Assembly (NCBI GenBank): GCA_026707445.1
Contig: JAPOWV010000083.1
Location: forward strand, 1-64,000
From: Gammaproteobacteria bacterium
GTDB lineage: Bacteria; Pseudomonadota; Gammaproteobacteria; Steroidobacterales; Foliamicaceae
DNA: 64,000 nt
Reading direction: 5' to 3'
The position numbers and the translations under genes are program-made. Shown in pieces: positions 43,634 through 53,538 of the stretch. How positions within the stretch are numbered: the first letter of the stretch is position 1; each line of letters begins with the position of its first letter. Below the pieces are notes generated by a model. It was given only the letters and a program-made list of their open reading frames with translations. It was not told the DNA's origin and made no database searches.

Positions 43634-45418
43634 TCAGCGGCCGTCCTGCAAGGCCTCGACGATAAACCTTGCCATCAGCTCTCCCATCCGCGGATCGTCG
43701 TTCGGTGGCCGCCACATCGCCCAGGTTCCACGGTATTGCTGCTGGACCGGTTGCTCGTTCGACGGGCTGCCCAGGGCCGGGTCATAGCCGATGTGGCCGA
43801 ATGCGGGCACGTCGTAGCCCAGTGACGGGTCCATGTCGTTGCGACGCCGGTCGGGAGGCGTCTGGCGTGCCGGCGGATAGGGCCGTCCGTCGGCGCAGCC
43901 GCCCATTTCAAGGCAGCAGGCGACGCCGGAATCGCCGTTCCTGCATTCCGTGCTGACCCAGATGCCCCAGTAGTCGGCGAACGGGTGCCCTACCTTGGGG
44001 TAGCGTTCGAAATCGCCCTTTTCGTAGTAGAGCCAGTTGCGGTACCCGACTTCCTTGCCGATCTGGTTGGGCACCTCGACCATGTTGAGCACCGATTCGG
44101 CCACGATCTGCGGGAAGGCCACGATGATGTGCTCGACGCCGTCGGATCGCAGATAGTCCAGCGCCTCCCAGTAACGGTATCCCCACTTGCCCTGCGGGTG
44201 CACGCCAGGCTGCTCGTACAGCGCGGCGTAACCCAGGTTCTCCCCGCGCATGGGCCGGCTGCGCTCGTATCCGCCGGCGGGCGTGTCCGTCAGGGCCTCG
44301 TTCAGGACCATGTCCCCGGCCCAGGCGCCCACGATCCTGTGTTCCTTGAGCTCCGGGTACAGGCGCAGCAATTCCAGCGCTATGGTTTTGTGCAGCGTCA
44401 GGGTGTCGTCGATCTTCGGATCGAAATACTCGTCGTAGCGGCGCAGCGCGTGGCCGAGCAGCACGATGCCGGTCTCGGCTTCCCCTACGTCCGGGTTGAA
44501 CCGCTCGGCGATCCCCTCGGCGTGCAGCAATGCGAGCAGCGGCGATGAAACCACCGGGTTGGGCGCGTCTTCCAGCGGCACGCTGCGGTCGGCCACCGGC
44601 GGGCCGAGAGAACGCGTCCATCCCGCCGGCTCATCCGGGTACGAATCGCGCATCAGGTCCCTGGGGTCGTTCAGCCAGCGCAGCGGGACCGGTTCCCCGC
44701 CCTCGCCCGCCTCGGCGGCCAGGCGCGCGCGCAGCGTCCGGACCACGTCGTGCGTCTTGGAGAACCGGGCGCCGCCCACGGTCATGTCGATGGCCACGAT
44801 CTCGGTCACGCCCTGTTCCAGCAGCCGGGGGATGGGACCGTCCACGTTGTGCCGTTCCGGATCGCAGTCGGGCCAGGGATCGTCGGCCGGCCCGCAATAC
44901 GTCAGGGGCTGGCCTTGCGGACTGCCGGGCCCATAGACGAGACGCGGCCAGGGGTGGTTCTTCGGGTCCGCCGCCATCCAGGACGCCAGGTCCACGACGA
45001 ACCGCACGCCCAGTTCCTGCGCGCGAGCGCCAAGCGCCTCCTCGAGCGATCTCATCTGCGAATAAGTGATGCCGTAGAAGGGGCTCGGCCCGTCGATCCG
45101 GTCGTACTCGAAGCGATACTTCAGGGCCTCCTTGGGGCCATTGCCGAAGTCCATGAAGCGCGGCCAGATGCGCGGGTCCCAGAGAAAGCGCTGATAGACG
45201 GCGCTGTTCTGATCGTACGAGAAGAGCTGCGCGGCCGTGTCGAAGGCTCCGCGGTCGGTCCAGTCCTCCGACCCACCATGGATCACAAACAGCACGCCCA
45301 CCACCCTCTCGTCCGCCTCCGCCTCCGCGGGACCGTGGAGGCCCAGCGAAAGCAGGCAGGCAAACAGAACCGTCGATGCGACCACCGCCGCCCTTCCACG
45401 AGGGTGGGATCGAAGCAT
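43634..45418 (-). CDS. Large secreted chelatase-like protein of unknown function
   Basis: The 594-residue product has a signal peptide (VASTVLFACLLSLGLHG, cleavage near AEA). It opens with VVGVLFVIHGGSEDW and later has GIVLLGHALRRYDEYFDP, IVGAWAGDMVL and the segment HIIVAFPQIVAESVLNMVEV. These recall the repeated alpha/beta halves of ferrochelatases and CbiX/CbiK chelatases, where HG and FPQ segments line the cleft. The match is weak and its periplasmic location is unusual for such enzymes. A Cys cluster (CRNGDSGVACCLEMGGC) near 500 may bind metal. ATG 45418 is 10 bp after the FAD oxidase stop. Confidence 0.6.
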   Translation of the reverse strand: MLRSHPRGRAAVVASTVLFACLLSLGLHGPAEAEADERVVGVLFVIHGGSEDWTDRGAFDTAAQLFSYDQNSAVYQRFLWDPRIWPRFMDFGNGPKEALKYRFEYDRIDGPSPFYGITYSQMRSLEEALGARAQELGVRFVVDLASWMAADPKNHPWPRLVYGPGSPQGQPLTYCGPADDPWPDCDPERHNVDGPIPRLLEQGVTEIVAIDMTVGGARFSKTHDVVRTLRARLAAEAGEGGEPVPLRWLNDPRDLMRDSYPDEPAGWTRSLGPPVADRSVPLEDAPNPVVSSPLLALLHAEGIAERFNPDVGEAETGIVLLGHALRRYDEYFDPKIDDTLTLHKTIALELLRLYPELKEHRIVGAWAGDMVLNEALTDTPAGGYERSRPMRGENLGYAALYEQPGVHPQGKWGYRYWEALDYLRSDGVEHIIVAFPQIVAESVLNMVEVPNQIGKEVGYRNWLYYEKGDFERYPKVGHPFADYWGIWVSTECRNGDSGVACCLEMGGCADGRPYPPARQTPPDRRRNDMDPSLGYDVPAFGHIGYDPALGSPSNEQPVQQQYRGTWAMWRPPNDDPRMGELMARFIVEALQDGR

Positions 45419-45428
45419 CAATGGAGGA

Positions 45429-46997
45429 CTAGGCGCCCAAGCCGAGCGCGCCGGGGTTCATGAGGTTGTCGGGGTCCACGCCGCCCTTGAATTCACGCAG
45501 CAGCCTTTCCGCTTCCGGCTGTCTGCCGCGCAAATAAGGATAGGTCTTGCCCACCTGAAGATGGATCGCGCCCACCTGCCAGAAAATATCCAGGATTTTC
45601 TGGCGCAGTTCGGCCACCAGCGCCCGGCCTTCCGGGTTCTCATCGTGTTCGGGCAGGGTCTTGAGGTAGTCCTGCGGCATGAAGCGCTTGTGAAACACCG
45701 TACGGCTGTCCTCCCAGTAAAACACCGGCTCGTACAGGAAGGCGTTGGAGCTCACGGTCATGAACATCGCGCCTTTATCAACGCGTAATTCCTTCATCCG
45801 AGCCGCGTTCTCTTCATACATGTTCATCAACTGGCGGCGAAATTCCGCCACGCGCGAAAACGGCATGATCCCGTGCAGCGGCACCCAGCGCTCACCATTG
45901 ACGCCCAAAACGGAATACATGGGAATAAACGGCATGGACCGAAGCACGGTGGGCACGGTATTGGCTATTTCGGTTCCATGCGGGCGCATGGTTTCACGCA
46001 CCAGCCTGAGCTTGGTTTTTACCTCTGCTGCGCTGTGCCCTTCCACCACATAGTGCGCGGAATGGCTGAAACCGCCGAAAAACCGCTTGCCGGACAGCGC
46101 CATCCGGGTCAGCCGGCTAACCGCTTCGAGCGGATTGGAGGAATCGCGGGCCACGTTCCACACCGCGCGAGCCGCGTCGGAAGTGTTGGTCTTGGTGAGC
46201 TGCCCCTGTTGCAGCTTGGGGTCCAGACCGTAGTTGTCGGCCACCACGCCCAATCGCGCCACGGCCGCCATCCCACCGGACATGCCCTCGAACGACTCAA
46301 AGCCGAAGGATGCCGTGCCGGTTCTCGGCGGACGCTGGATCAGCCGCAGCGTGATGCGCGCCTTGATTCCCATGGCGCCCGTGTCGCCGGTAAACAAGCC
46401 GGTCAGGTCCGGCCCGTACCAGCGGAAAAACGGTTTTGAAGTACTGATCGAGGCGGAGCCTGTGCGCAGCAACTCGCCGTTGCCAAGAACCACGTCGAAG
46501 GACAGCACGGATTCCGCCGAAAGCCCGTAGTTGCCGGTGCCCATGCTTGCCGAATTCTGCGAGGTTGATCCTCCAACAGTGGCCTTCAGCCCCGAAAACG
46601 GTCCCCAGAACGGGGTGCGCAGCTTTTCCTTGACCAGTGCCGCATTCAGGCGCTCCCAGGTGACCGCCGGCTCCACGGTTACATACATGTCGGTGGAGTT
46701 GATCTCCACAATGCGGTTCAGCCGCGAGGTGTCCACCAGCAGCGAATTCGACTGCGCCGGTAGATAGCCATCGGTGTAGGACGCGCCACCGCCGCGCGGT
46801 ACCAGTGGCACCTTGTTGCGCAGGGCGATGCGGGCGGCCTGCTGCAACTCTTCGACGGTACCGGGCCGGATCACTGCCAGCGGCATTTCGCGGGCGTTGT
46901 ATACGTCCATCGTGAAGTAACGGCGCTCCGCATCGTCCGTCACCACATGCTCATCGCCCAGCAGGTCCGACAGTTCCTGAAGAATTTCCTGGCTCAT
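45429..46997 (-). CDS. FAD-binding oxidoreductase, GlcD/FAD_binding_4 type
   Basis: The product is 522 residues. The PCMH-type FAD domain has VIRPGTVEELQQAARIA, VPLVPRGGGASYTDGYLP and the pyrophosphate loop KATVGGSTSQNSASMGTGNYG; a FAD-oxidase C-terminal domain follows. Family members oxidise 2-hydroxy acids, aldonolactones or phenols. No signal peptide is present, so it is cytoplasmic, in contrast to its two secreted operon partners. ATG 46997 has GGAGGAGAAT directly upstream. It is the first gene of the operon. Confidence 0.87.
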   Translation of the reverse strand: MSQEILQELSDLLGDEHVVTDDAERRYFTMDVYNAREMPLAVIRPGTVEELQQAARIALRNKVPLVPRGGGASYTDGYLPAQSNSLLVDTSRLNRIVEINSTDMYVTVEPAVTWERLNAALVKEKLRTPFWGPFSGLKATVGGSTSQNSASMGTGNYGLSAESVLSFDVVLGNGELLRTGSASISTSKPFFRWYGPDLTGLFTGDTGAMGIKARITLRLIQRPPRTGTASFGFESFEGMSGGMAAVARLGVVADNYGLDPKLQQGQLTKTNTSDAARAVWNVARDSSNPLEAVSRLTRMALSGKRFFGGFSHSAHYVVEGHSAAEVKTKLRLVRETMRPHGTEIANTVPTVLRSMPFIPMYSVLGVNGERWVPLHGIMPFSRVAEFRRQLMNMYEENAARMKELRVDKGAMFMTVSSNAFLYEPVFYWEDSRTVFHKRFMPQDYLKTLPEHDENPEGRALVAELRQKILDIFWQVGAIHLQVGKTYPYLRGRQPEAERLLREFKGGVDPDNLMNPGALGLGA

Positions 46998-47120
46998 ATT
47001 CTCCTCCCGTCCAAAGGTCCCGCCCGGCTTTGCGCGGCCGGGCAAGATTCGAGATTCTAGCCCACATATTGCAGCAGTCCGCGCCGTGTTGACGGAGCTT
47101 TTTGATTCGATGGAATTTTC

Positions 47121-50100
47121 TTATAAGGCGCCGGCAGCGGCGTCCCTCTCCGCTTCCATCCGGGGTTCTCCGCCGGCGTAACGGATCCAGCGCGCGGGTT
47201 GCGACGGGATGCGCCGGGGCGACAACACGCCGGTCATGTTTGCCGGATCCGCGCTGGAGACGCGGATGCGCGAAGCAAAGTCGTCCCTGCGCCGCATGGC
47301 GCGCAGTTCCTCCACCGCGGCGGGAGCGGCAAACTGTTCGCCGCTGAACCCGCCCACGAAGCGGCCGCCGCGCAGTTCCCCCCGCGCTTCCATGCGGCGG
47401 TAGACCCGCAGCCAGGCGCGCCATGGCGGCAGCCCGCGGTCGCGCGCCAGCAGGGCGCGGAACACGATGCCGTAACGGCGAACCATCGCTTCGGCCAGGT
47501 ACTGGACCCGATCCTCTTCGTTGACTTCATCGGCTGCCGGCGCGGGCAATGCGGACCAACGGCCTCCGGCCTGCACCCCGCCCATCCGGGCCCGCAATCC
47601 GCCGAAGCGGGGACGTTTGTCGGCCCGCGTGATCAGCGCGCGAAGGCCGGTGAAGCTGTCCGAAGTCACCAGTCCGGCGGCGGCCAGTTCGCCCAGGGCC
47701 ATTTCCACCTGGCTGCGCAGCATGCCGGTGTTCCGGACCAGGCCGAGGAAGAAGTCCGCGCCACTCTCACGCAGGACTTCGAGAACCTTGCGCGCGCCGA
47801 ACGAGAGGCCTTCCATGCGGCCGGGCGCCAACGGCCACCAGTCCCAGCATTCGCGCCTGAGCAGGCTTATGGGCGTGTTGGCGGCCAGCCGACCACCCGC
47901 TCTCCCGGGAAACGGCTCGGCGCGCTTCCACAGCCATTCGCCCGACGCGAGCGCCTGATCGAGCATCGCCGGGGAAAAATCGGCGATGCGCGCCGGCAGC
48001 ACCGTGCTTTCCCAGGCTGACGCCGGGGCGCCGCAGCCTTCCAGCCGATCCAGCGCCAGGCGAAGGCTCTCCGGTCCCCATCGCCGTTCTGTCCCAATCC
48101 ATTGCCAATGCAGCAGGAAGGAGGTGAACTCCGCGGCGCTGACCGGTTTGATCTGCCGGCGCAGCGACTTCAGCGTTCGCCGATGGATACGCGCCAGCAG
48201 GCCGCGTTCGCACCACTCGTCCGGCCCGTCCGCTTCCGCGCTGGTGCGGAAACGGCCGCGAACTGCGAAACCTTCTCCCTCCAGCGCCACCAGCGCCTCG
48301 GCCGCCGCCACCGTTTCCAGCCCCAGAGGCTGCGCCAGTTCGGCGGCGGTTACGGGCCCCAGGACTTCAAGCCGGCTGCGGAGCAGTTCACGTACCGCCG
48401 TTGTCGCCTCATCCGGTTTCTCCAGGGCTGTGGCCAATTCTCCGCGGCGTTCCACGCAGGACCAGATCTCCCGGCCTTCGCCGGCCCCAAAGGCGAGCGC
48501 CCTGCCCTGCGACGCCAGTTGCGCCAGAAAATCCGCGAAATTCGCCAGTTCGACGTCGGTCAGGAATCCCGCCAGGTTCAGCGCGTCGTGCAATTCATCT
48601 GCGTCGCGCGGGTTCGGCCAGGCTTCCGCGCACACCTCGGCAATCGCCTGCGGATCCGGTCGCGCCAGCGTTGCGGCGTCTTCGACATCGAGCAGATGGC
48701 GGGTCCGGATCGCCTGGGTGCGGCGCTCTTCGGCCGGGGCATCGTCGAGGAAGGCATAGGGCTTGGCGGTAATGACTTCCTGGGCCAGGACCGACGGCGA
48801 GGCGGGCTCGGCAAAGCGTACTTCGGCGTCGCCCTGCTCGAACGAGCGCAGCAGGACCAGCAGGCCGTCGGCGTCCATCAACTCGTGCAGGCAATCGTCC
48901 AGGGTCTGGTCGACCAGCGGGTGGTCGGGGACCGCGCGGTCCCCCGTAAGGTTCTCGGCGCAGGCGACCAGATCGGGGAAAAGCGCAACCATGAGGTCCT
49001 CCGCATCGCCTCGCTGAAACTGCGCCGGACGACGCTCGCCCTTCCAGTTGCGGAGTATTGCCAGCGCCGTCGAGGCGGTCCATCGCCAGCGGGTCGGGAA
49101 CATCGGCGAGTCGAGCACTGCCTGTATCAGGAGTTCATGCGCGGTCGAGGAATGCAGCCACCCGGTGATTTCCTTCAGCGGGAAGCTGTGTCCCGGACCC
49201 AGCGAAATCACGATGCTGTCGTCGAGCGCCGCCGCCTGCGGTTCGATATTGAACTTCCGGCAGATGCGCTTGCGCAGCGCCAGCCCCCAGGCGCGGTTGA
49301 GGCGGGAGCCCAGCGGCGAATGGATGACGACGTGCATGTCGCCCAGTTCGTCGAGGAAGCGCTCGATCACGAAGCGTGACACACCCGGCAATGCGCCCAG
49401 CGTGGCGCGCGCGGTCTCAAGATACTCCACCGCCTGGCGGGCGGCCTCGGACGATCCGCCGGGGATGGATGCGAGCCAGGCAATCACGTCGGCTCCCCGG
49501 GACAGACGCGTCTCTACGCCGTCGAGAAGTTGCGAGACCCGCCCCGACAGTTCCGTGCTGCGGCCCGGCGCTTCCCCGAACCAGAAGGGGATGGTGGGCG
49601 GCGCCCCTTGCGCGTCCTCGGCGTATACCTTTCCGGAAGCGACCCGCTGGATGCGGTAGGAGGCGTTGCCGAGTTGGAAGATGTCGCCGGGCAGGCTCTC
49701 GAACGCAAAATCCTCGTTCAGAGTGCCGATGCGGGTCTCGGAGGGCGCCAGCAGCACGTCGTAGTCAAACTGGTCCGGGATGGTTCCGCCGTTGGTCAGG
49801 GCGGTGATGCGGGCCGAGCGCCGCGGCCTCAACAACCGTTTCACGCTGTCGAAATGCAGGTAGGCGCCGGACCGGCCGCGCCGCGTGGAGTACCCGTCCG
49901 TCAGCATCCGCGACACGCGGGCAAAGCGCTCACGGTCCAGATTGCGGTACGGCCAGGCCAGCGAAAAGGCCTCGTGCAGCTCATCGATGCCTTTCTCTCC
50001 GCAGGCTCCCTCGGCCACGATCTGCTGCGCAAGCACGTCCATGGCGCCGGGGGGAATGCGGATTTCCTCAATTTCGTTCAGGGCCGCGGCCTTCAGAAGC

Positions 50101-51290
50101 GCCAGGCTCTCGACCAGTTCACCGCGGGTCAGCGGGAACAGGCGGCCCCTGGGGACCTCGCCTACGGCGTGGCCAGACCGCCCCACGCGTTGCAGAAACC
50201 GTGAGATGCCGCGCGGAGAACCTACCTGGCACACCAGGTCCACGGAACCGATGTCGATGCCCAGCTCCAGCGAGGCCGTGGCGACAAGCACCTTGAGACT
50301 GCCTCTCTTGAGGCGCTGCTCGGCCTGGCCCCGGTGTTCCTTGGACATGCTGCCGTGGTGGGAAGCGACGGCGTCCTCGCCCAGCCGTTCGCTCAACTGG
50401 CGCGCGGCCCGCTCGCACAGCCGCCGCGTGTTGACGAACACCAGGGTCGAATCGTGATTGCGCACCAGGCCCGCCAGCCGGTCGTAGAGCTCCGACCAGA
50501 CCTCCAGCGGCATGACGGCCTGCAGCGGCGAACCGGGCAGTTCCAGCGCCAGGTCCCGCTCGCGCGCGACGCCCGCATCGACAATCGCGCAATCGTTCTC
50601 CCGCGCCCCGATCAGGAAGCGGGCCATGCGGTCCATGGGCCGCTGCGTGGCCGACATGCCGATTCGCCGCAACGGCCGGCCGGTGACCATTTCCAGGCGC
50701 TCCAGACTGAGGGTGAGATGGGCGCCCCGCTTGCCCCCTGCAAGCGAATGCAGTTCGTCCAGGATCACGGTCCCTGCGTGCGAAAGCAGCCCCCTGCCCC
50801 CTTCCGAGGTAAGCAGCAGGTACAGGGACTCAGGCGTGGTTACCAGGATGTGTGGAGGTTTCCTGAGCAGCCGGCGGCGGTCGGCCGCGGAACTGTCCCC
50901 GGTGCGCAGACCGGCGGTAATGCCCGAGGCAGGAAGGCCCCTGGCCTCGAGACGCCGGTCGATCCCCGAAAGCGGCTCGCTGAGGTTCCGGCGCACATCG
51001 TTCGAAAGGGCCCGCAGCGGCGAAACGTACACCACTTCGGTTTGCTGGGGCAGGTCGTCCCGCAGGCTGCGGCGCAGCAGTTCATCAATGACGGACAGGA
51101 ACCCCGCCAGAGTCTTGCCGGAACCGGTGGGCGCCGCCAGCAGTGCGTGCCGGCCCGCGGCAATGGCCGGCCAGGCGCCCTCCTGTACCGCCGTGGGCCG
51201 GTCAAACGACTCTTCAAACCATTCTCGAACCGCCGGGTGCAGGCCGTCCAGCGCGGATGCAGTATTGCTTCGCCTGGTCCCGGTGCTCAT
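47121..51290 (-). CDS. lhr: Large ATP-dependent helicase Lhr
   Basis: The 1389-residue superfamily 2 helicase has Walker A APTGSGKT (53-60), motif Ia VSPLRALSND, TTPESLY, DELHSLAGGKRGAH (motif II), MSATQRP (motif III), HHGSMSKEHR, VATASLELGIDIG and QRVGRSGH (motif VI). The long C-terminal region (WH, Lhr-specific beta barrel and the second half seen in full-length bacterial Lhr) is present, somewhat shorter than the E. coli protein of about 1500. It is a 3'-5' translocase linked to DNA repair. It starts at ATG 51290, next to the tRNA gene. Confidence 0.93.
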   Translation of the reverse strand: MSTGTRRSNTASALDGLHPAVREWFEESFDRPTAVQEGAWPAIAAGRHALLAAPTGSGKTLAGFLSVIDELLRRSLRDDLPQQTEVVYVSPLRALSNDVRRNLSEPLSGIDRRLEARGLPASGITAGLRTGDSSAADRRRLLRKPPHILVTTPESLYLLLTSEGGRGLLSHAGTVILDELHSLAGGKRGAHLTLSLERLEMVTGRPLRRIGMSATQRPMDRMARFLIGARENDCAIVDAGVARERDLALELPGSPLQAVMPLEVWSELYDRLAGLVRNHDSTLVFVNTRRLCERAARQLSERLGEDAVASHHGSMSKEHRGQAEQRLKRGSLKVLVATASLELGIDIGSVDLVCQVGSPRGISRFLQRVGRSGHAVGEVPRGRLFPLTRGELVESLALLKAAALNEIEEIRIPPGAMDVLAQQIVAEGACGEKGIDELHEAFSLAWPYRNLDRERFARVSRMLTDGYSTRRGRSGAYLHFDSVKRLLRPRRSARITALTNGGTIPDQFDYDVLLAPSETRIGTLNEDFAFESLPGDIFQLGNASYRIQRVASGKVYAEDAQGAPPTIPFWFGEAPGRSTELSGRVSQLLDGVETRLSRGADVIAWLASIPGGSSEAARQAVEYLETARATLGALPGVSRFVIERFLDELGDMHVVIHSPLGSRLNRAWGLALRKRICRKFNIEPQAAALDDSIVISLGPGHSFPLKEITGWLHSSTAHELLIQAVLDSPMFPTRWRWTASTALAILRNWKGERRPAQFQRGDAEDLMVALFPDLVACAENLTGDRAVPDHPLVDQTLDDCLHELMDADGLLVLLRSFEQGDAEVRFAEPASPSVLAQEVITAKPYAFLDDAPAEERRTQAIRTRHLLDVEDAATLARPDPQAIAEVCAEAWPNPRDADELHDALNLAGFLTDVELANFADFLAQLASQGRALAFGAGEGREIWSCVERRGELATALEKPDEATTAVRELLRSRLEVLGPVTAAELAQPLGLETVAAAEALVALEGEGFAVRGRFRTSAEADGPDEWCERGLLARIHRRTLKSLRRQIKPVSAAEFTSFLLHWQWIGTERRWGPESLRLALDRLEGCGAPASAWESTVLPARIADFSPAMLDQALASGEWLWKRAEPFPGRAGGRLAANTPISLLRRECWDWWPLAPGRMEGLSFGARKVLEVLRESGADFFLGLVRNTGMLRSQVEMALGELAAAGLVTSDSFTGLRALITRADKRPRFGGLRARMGGVQAGGRWSALPAPAADEVNEEDRVQYLAEAMVRRYGIVFRALLARDRGLPPWRAWLRVYRRMEARGELRGGRFVGGFSGEQFAAPAAVEELRAMRRRDDFASRIRVSSADPANMTGVLSPRRIPSQPARWIRYAGGEPRMEAERDAAAGAL

Positions 51291-51320
51291 ATCAGGAAAG
51301 GTGGGGATTCAAGCGAAGAG

Positions 51321-51396
51321 TGGTAGGCGCGAGTGGAATTGAACCACCGACCCCTTGCATGTCAAGCAAGTGCTCTAACCCCTGAGCTACGCGCCT
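51321..51396 (-). tRNA. tRNA-Val(GAC)
   Basis: The 76-nt cloverleaf has a 7-bp acceptor (AGGCGCG/CGCGCCT), A73 and encoded CCA at 51321-51323. U8-A9, D arm GCTC...GAGC, anticodon stem CTTGC/GCAAG with loop TTGACAT and TTC arm GGTTCAATTCC are all in place. Anticodon GAC reads GUC/GUU valine codons. No attachment-site duplication or integrase adjoins it. Confidence 0.95.
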
Positions 51397-51447
51397 ACGG
51401 AACCGGTCGCGTGAATATACACGAACGGGCGGTCCGGAGCGCATGCC

Positions 51448-52362
51448 TCAGGACAGCACCCCGGCGGCGCGGCGTTCCGCCAGCGCTTCGGGCCGGAAGC
51501 GGTAGAGGCGCGCCGGGCGGCCGCCGGTGTGGGATTTGCGCACGCCGGTAGCCTCGACCAGCCTCTGGTTCGCGACCAGCCGCCGGAAATTCTGTTTGTG
51601 CAGTACGCGGCCGCTGATCGCCTCGATCACTCGCTGCAGTTCAAACAGCGTGAATTCCGGCGGCATCAGTTCGAATACGACCGGGCGGTAGCGCAGCTTG
51701 CCTCGCATCCTGCCCAGGGCGGTGGCCAGTATGCGGCGGTGATCCAGGGCCATGCAGGCCCCCTTGAGTATCCGTCCTCCCGGCGCCGCGGCGCCCCGGT
51801 CATGCCAGGATTCGGCCACGAGCGCGGCCTCATAGACGAGCTCATAGCGCTCCAGCACGAGGTCCGGCGTCCAGCCGGCCTGGTCCAGGCCCAGGCAGCG
51901 CTCGATTCGCTCGCTACGCTCTCTGCGGGTCGCATCGGCGCGGGCTCTGTTCCTCCATTTCTTCAGTCCGGCGCCCAGCGGCGCCGCGGAATCCGGCTCG
52001 GAACGCTGGTCCTCCCAGGGAAAGAACTCGTAGCAGTCCCTCCACTGTCCCCCGGTGGAGCAAAGGTCGTGCCGAATCAGTGCGAGGTAGGCCACCGTGA
52101 TGGTGCGGTCCGGGCTGCGCGGCCAGAAATTCCGGCGCCGGTCGCCGAAAGTGTAGAGTTGCTCCAGCCAGGCCGGCTCCAGCCCGACCTGGCGCCTGAG
52201 CAAGCGCCGGGCGCCGAATTCCAGCGTCTGGTCGCGCGTGCCGCGCAGTTCGTCGGAAGGCAGGCGGGCCGAAGTACCGCCCGGCAGAACCAGAACTCGC
52301 GGCTCGTCGTCCACGACGGTCAGCACCACGGCGCTGAGCTCCACGCTGATCGGTTCGGTCAC
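51448..52362 (-). CDS. nrtR: NrtR-type Nudix transcriptional regulator of NAD synthesis
   Basis: The product is 304 residues. The N-terminal Nudix-like domain (AVVLTVVDDEPRVLVL; degenerate Nudix box GTRDQTLEFGARRLLRRQVGL, lacking the REUXEE acidic core, so probably not catalytic) is joined to a winged-helix domain (FELMPPEFTLFELQRVIEAI; GRPARLYRF). That is the NrtR architecture, in which ADP-ribose binding relieves repression. It is divergent from nadA, a typical NrtR target, with an inverted repeat in between. The family is normally about 230 residues; the extra length lies between the domains. The start is GTG 52362. Confidence 0.88.
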   Translation of the reverse strand: MTEPISVELSAVVLTVVDDEPRVLVLPGGTSARLPSDELRGTRDQTLEFGARRLLRRQVGLEPAWLEQLYTFGDRRRNFWPRSPDRTITVAYLALIRHDLCSTGGQWRDCYEFFPWEDQRSEPDSAAPLGAGLKKWRNRARADATRRERSERIERCLGLDQAGWTPDLVLERYELVYEAALVAESWHDRGAAAPGGRILKGACMALDHRRILATALGRMRGKLRYRPVVFELMPPEFTLFELQRVIEAISGRVLHKQNFRRLVANQRLVEATGVRKSHTGGRPARLYRFRPEALAERRAAGVLS

Positions 52363-52401
52363 GCAGCCATTTTAGACCCGCTCCATTTTTCGGGAAGCGG
52401 C

Positions 52402-52432
52402 TTGACACTACTTATGCTCACTTGTAGCATTA
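52402..52432 (+). promoter_or_regulatory. nadA promoter with candidate NrtR operator
   Basis: TTGACA (52402-52407) and TAGCAT (52425-52430), 17 bases apart, make a good sigma-70 promoter for nadA. The inverted repeat TTATGCT-N7-AGCATTA (52412-52432, six of seven positions paired) spans the spacer and -10 box, the place expected for repressor binding. Assignment to NrtR rests on gene context. Confidence 0.6.
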
Positions 52433-52459
52433 CAGCCCCGCCAACGGAACAGATCATCG

Positions 52460-53467
52460 ATGCAGGTCCAAGCGACAGGAGTACTGGAGTACACGCCCCG
52501 GGTGCAGGAGGTGACGGCGCCGATCCGCAACCGCCTGACGGACGTCATACCGGACGTGGAATGGCCCGTGCATGCGCCGTATATCGCCCGCATCAACGAA
52601 CTGAAGAAAGAGCGTGATGCCGTAGTCCTCGTACATAACTATCAGACTCCGGAGATTTTCCATGGCGTGGCAGACCATTCCGGCGATTCGCTCGAACTGG
52701 CCCGCCTGGGCGCCAAAGCCAGCGCCGGCATGATTCTGATGTGCGGCGTCCATTTCATGGCCGAGACATCCAAGATCCTGGCGCCCGAAAAGACCGTGCT
52801 GATCCCCGATCTGAAGGCCGGCTGTTCGCTGGCGGAGGCGATCACCGGCGAGGACGTGCGCCTGTTGAAACAGAAGTACCCCGGCGTCCCGGTTGTCACG
52901 TACGTCAATACCTCGGCAGAGGTGAAGGCCGAATCGGACATCTGCTGCACTTCAGCAAACGCCGTGAAGATCGTGGAGTCACTGGGTGCGGACCGCGTGA
53001 TCTTCCTGCCCGACGGATACCTGGGACGCTACGTGGCCGGCAAGACCGACGTGGAGATCATTCTCTGGGAAGGGAGTTGCGAAGTGCATGAGCGGTTCAC
53101 GGCGGATGAGATCCGTTCCTATCGTCTGTCGCACTCCGGCATCCAGGTCATCGCCCATCCGGAATGTCCGCCTGACGTCCTTGCCGAGGCCGATTTCGTC
53201 GGCTCCACTTCGGCAATGATCCGCTACGTGGGCGAAAACAAGCCCCGCCGGGTAGTCATGGTCACCGAGTGCTCGATGAGCGACAACGTGGCCGTGGAAC
53301 ATCCCGACGTGCAGTTCGTGCGCCCGTGCAATCTCTGTCCGCACATGAAGCGCATAACCCTTCCCAAGATTCTGCGCACGCTGGAAACACTCCAGCCACG
53401 GGTCGAGGTTCCGCCGGAAATCGCGGACCGCGCGCGGCTTGCCGTGGAGCGCATGCTTCAGGCCTGA
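52460..53467 (+). CDS. nadA: Quinolinate synthase NadA
   Basis: The 335-residue product condenses iminoaspartate with dihydroxyacetone phosphate to quinolinate, the first pyridine-ring step of NAD synthesis, using a [4Fe-4S] cluster. The three Cys regions are visible: [20 protein letters not shown] and the CxxC of [19 protein letters not shown] and HPECPPDV are also typical. Length matches the family. It is controlled from the divergent promoter shared with nrtR. Confidence 0.96.
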   Translation: MQVQATGVLEYTPRVQEVTAPIRNRLTDVIPDVEWPVHAPYIARINELKKERDAVVLVHNYQTPEIFHGVADHSGDSLELARLGAKASAGMILMCGVHFMAETSKILAPEKTVLIPDLKAGCSLAEAITGEDVRLLKQKYPGVPVVTYVNTSAEVKAESDICCTSANAVKIVESLGADRVIFLPDGYLGRYVAGKTDVEIILWEGSCEVHERFTADEIRSYRLSHSGIQVIAHPECPPDVLAEADFVGSTSAMIRYVGENKPRRVVMVTECSMSDNVAVEHPDVQFVRPCNLCPHMKRITLPKILRTLETLQPRVEVPPEIADRARLAVERMLQA

Positions 53468-53538
53468 TCGACGGCATCCTGCCTCACCGCCCATATACAA
53501 TGGGCATCCTTTTGTGGCCACAAGCAGGCTGACTTGCG

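Noticed and set aside
48102..49379. Plus-strand open frame opposite lhr
   Set aside because: Antisense to a helicase with all superfamily 2 motifs; no family resemblance.
51321..51396. tRNA-Val as an integration site for a genomic island
   Set aside because: No repeat of the tRNA 3' end and no integrase next to it; the recombinase at 63136 is XerD-like and 12 kb away.
53468..53515. Possible terminator after nadA (GCCCAT/ATGGGC with CCTTTT)
   Set aside because: The stem has only six pairs, and the same bases form a good -10 box (TACAAT) for the next gene, so a promoter is the better reading.
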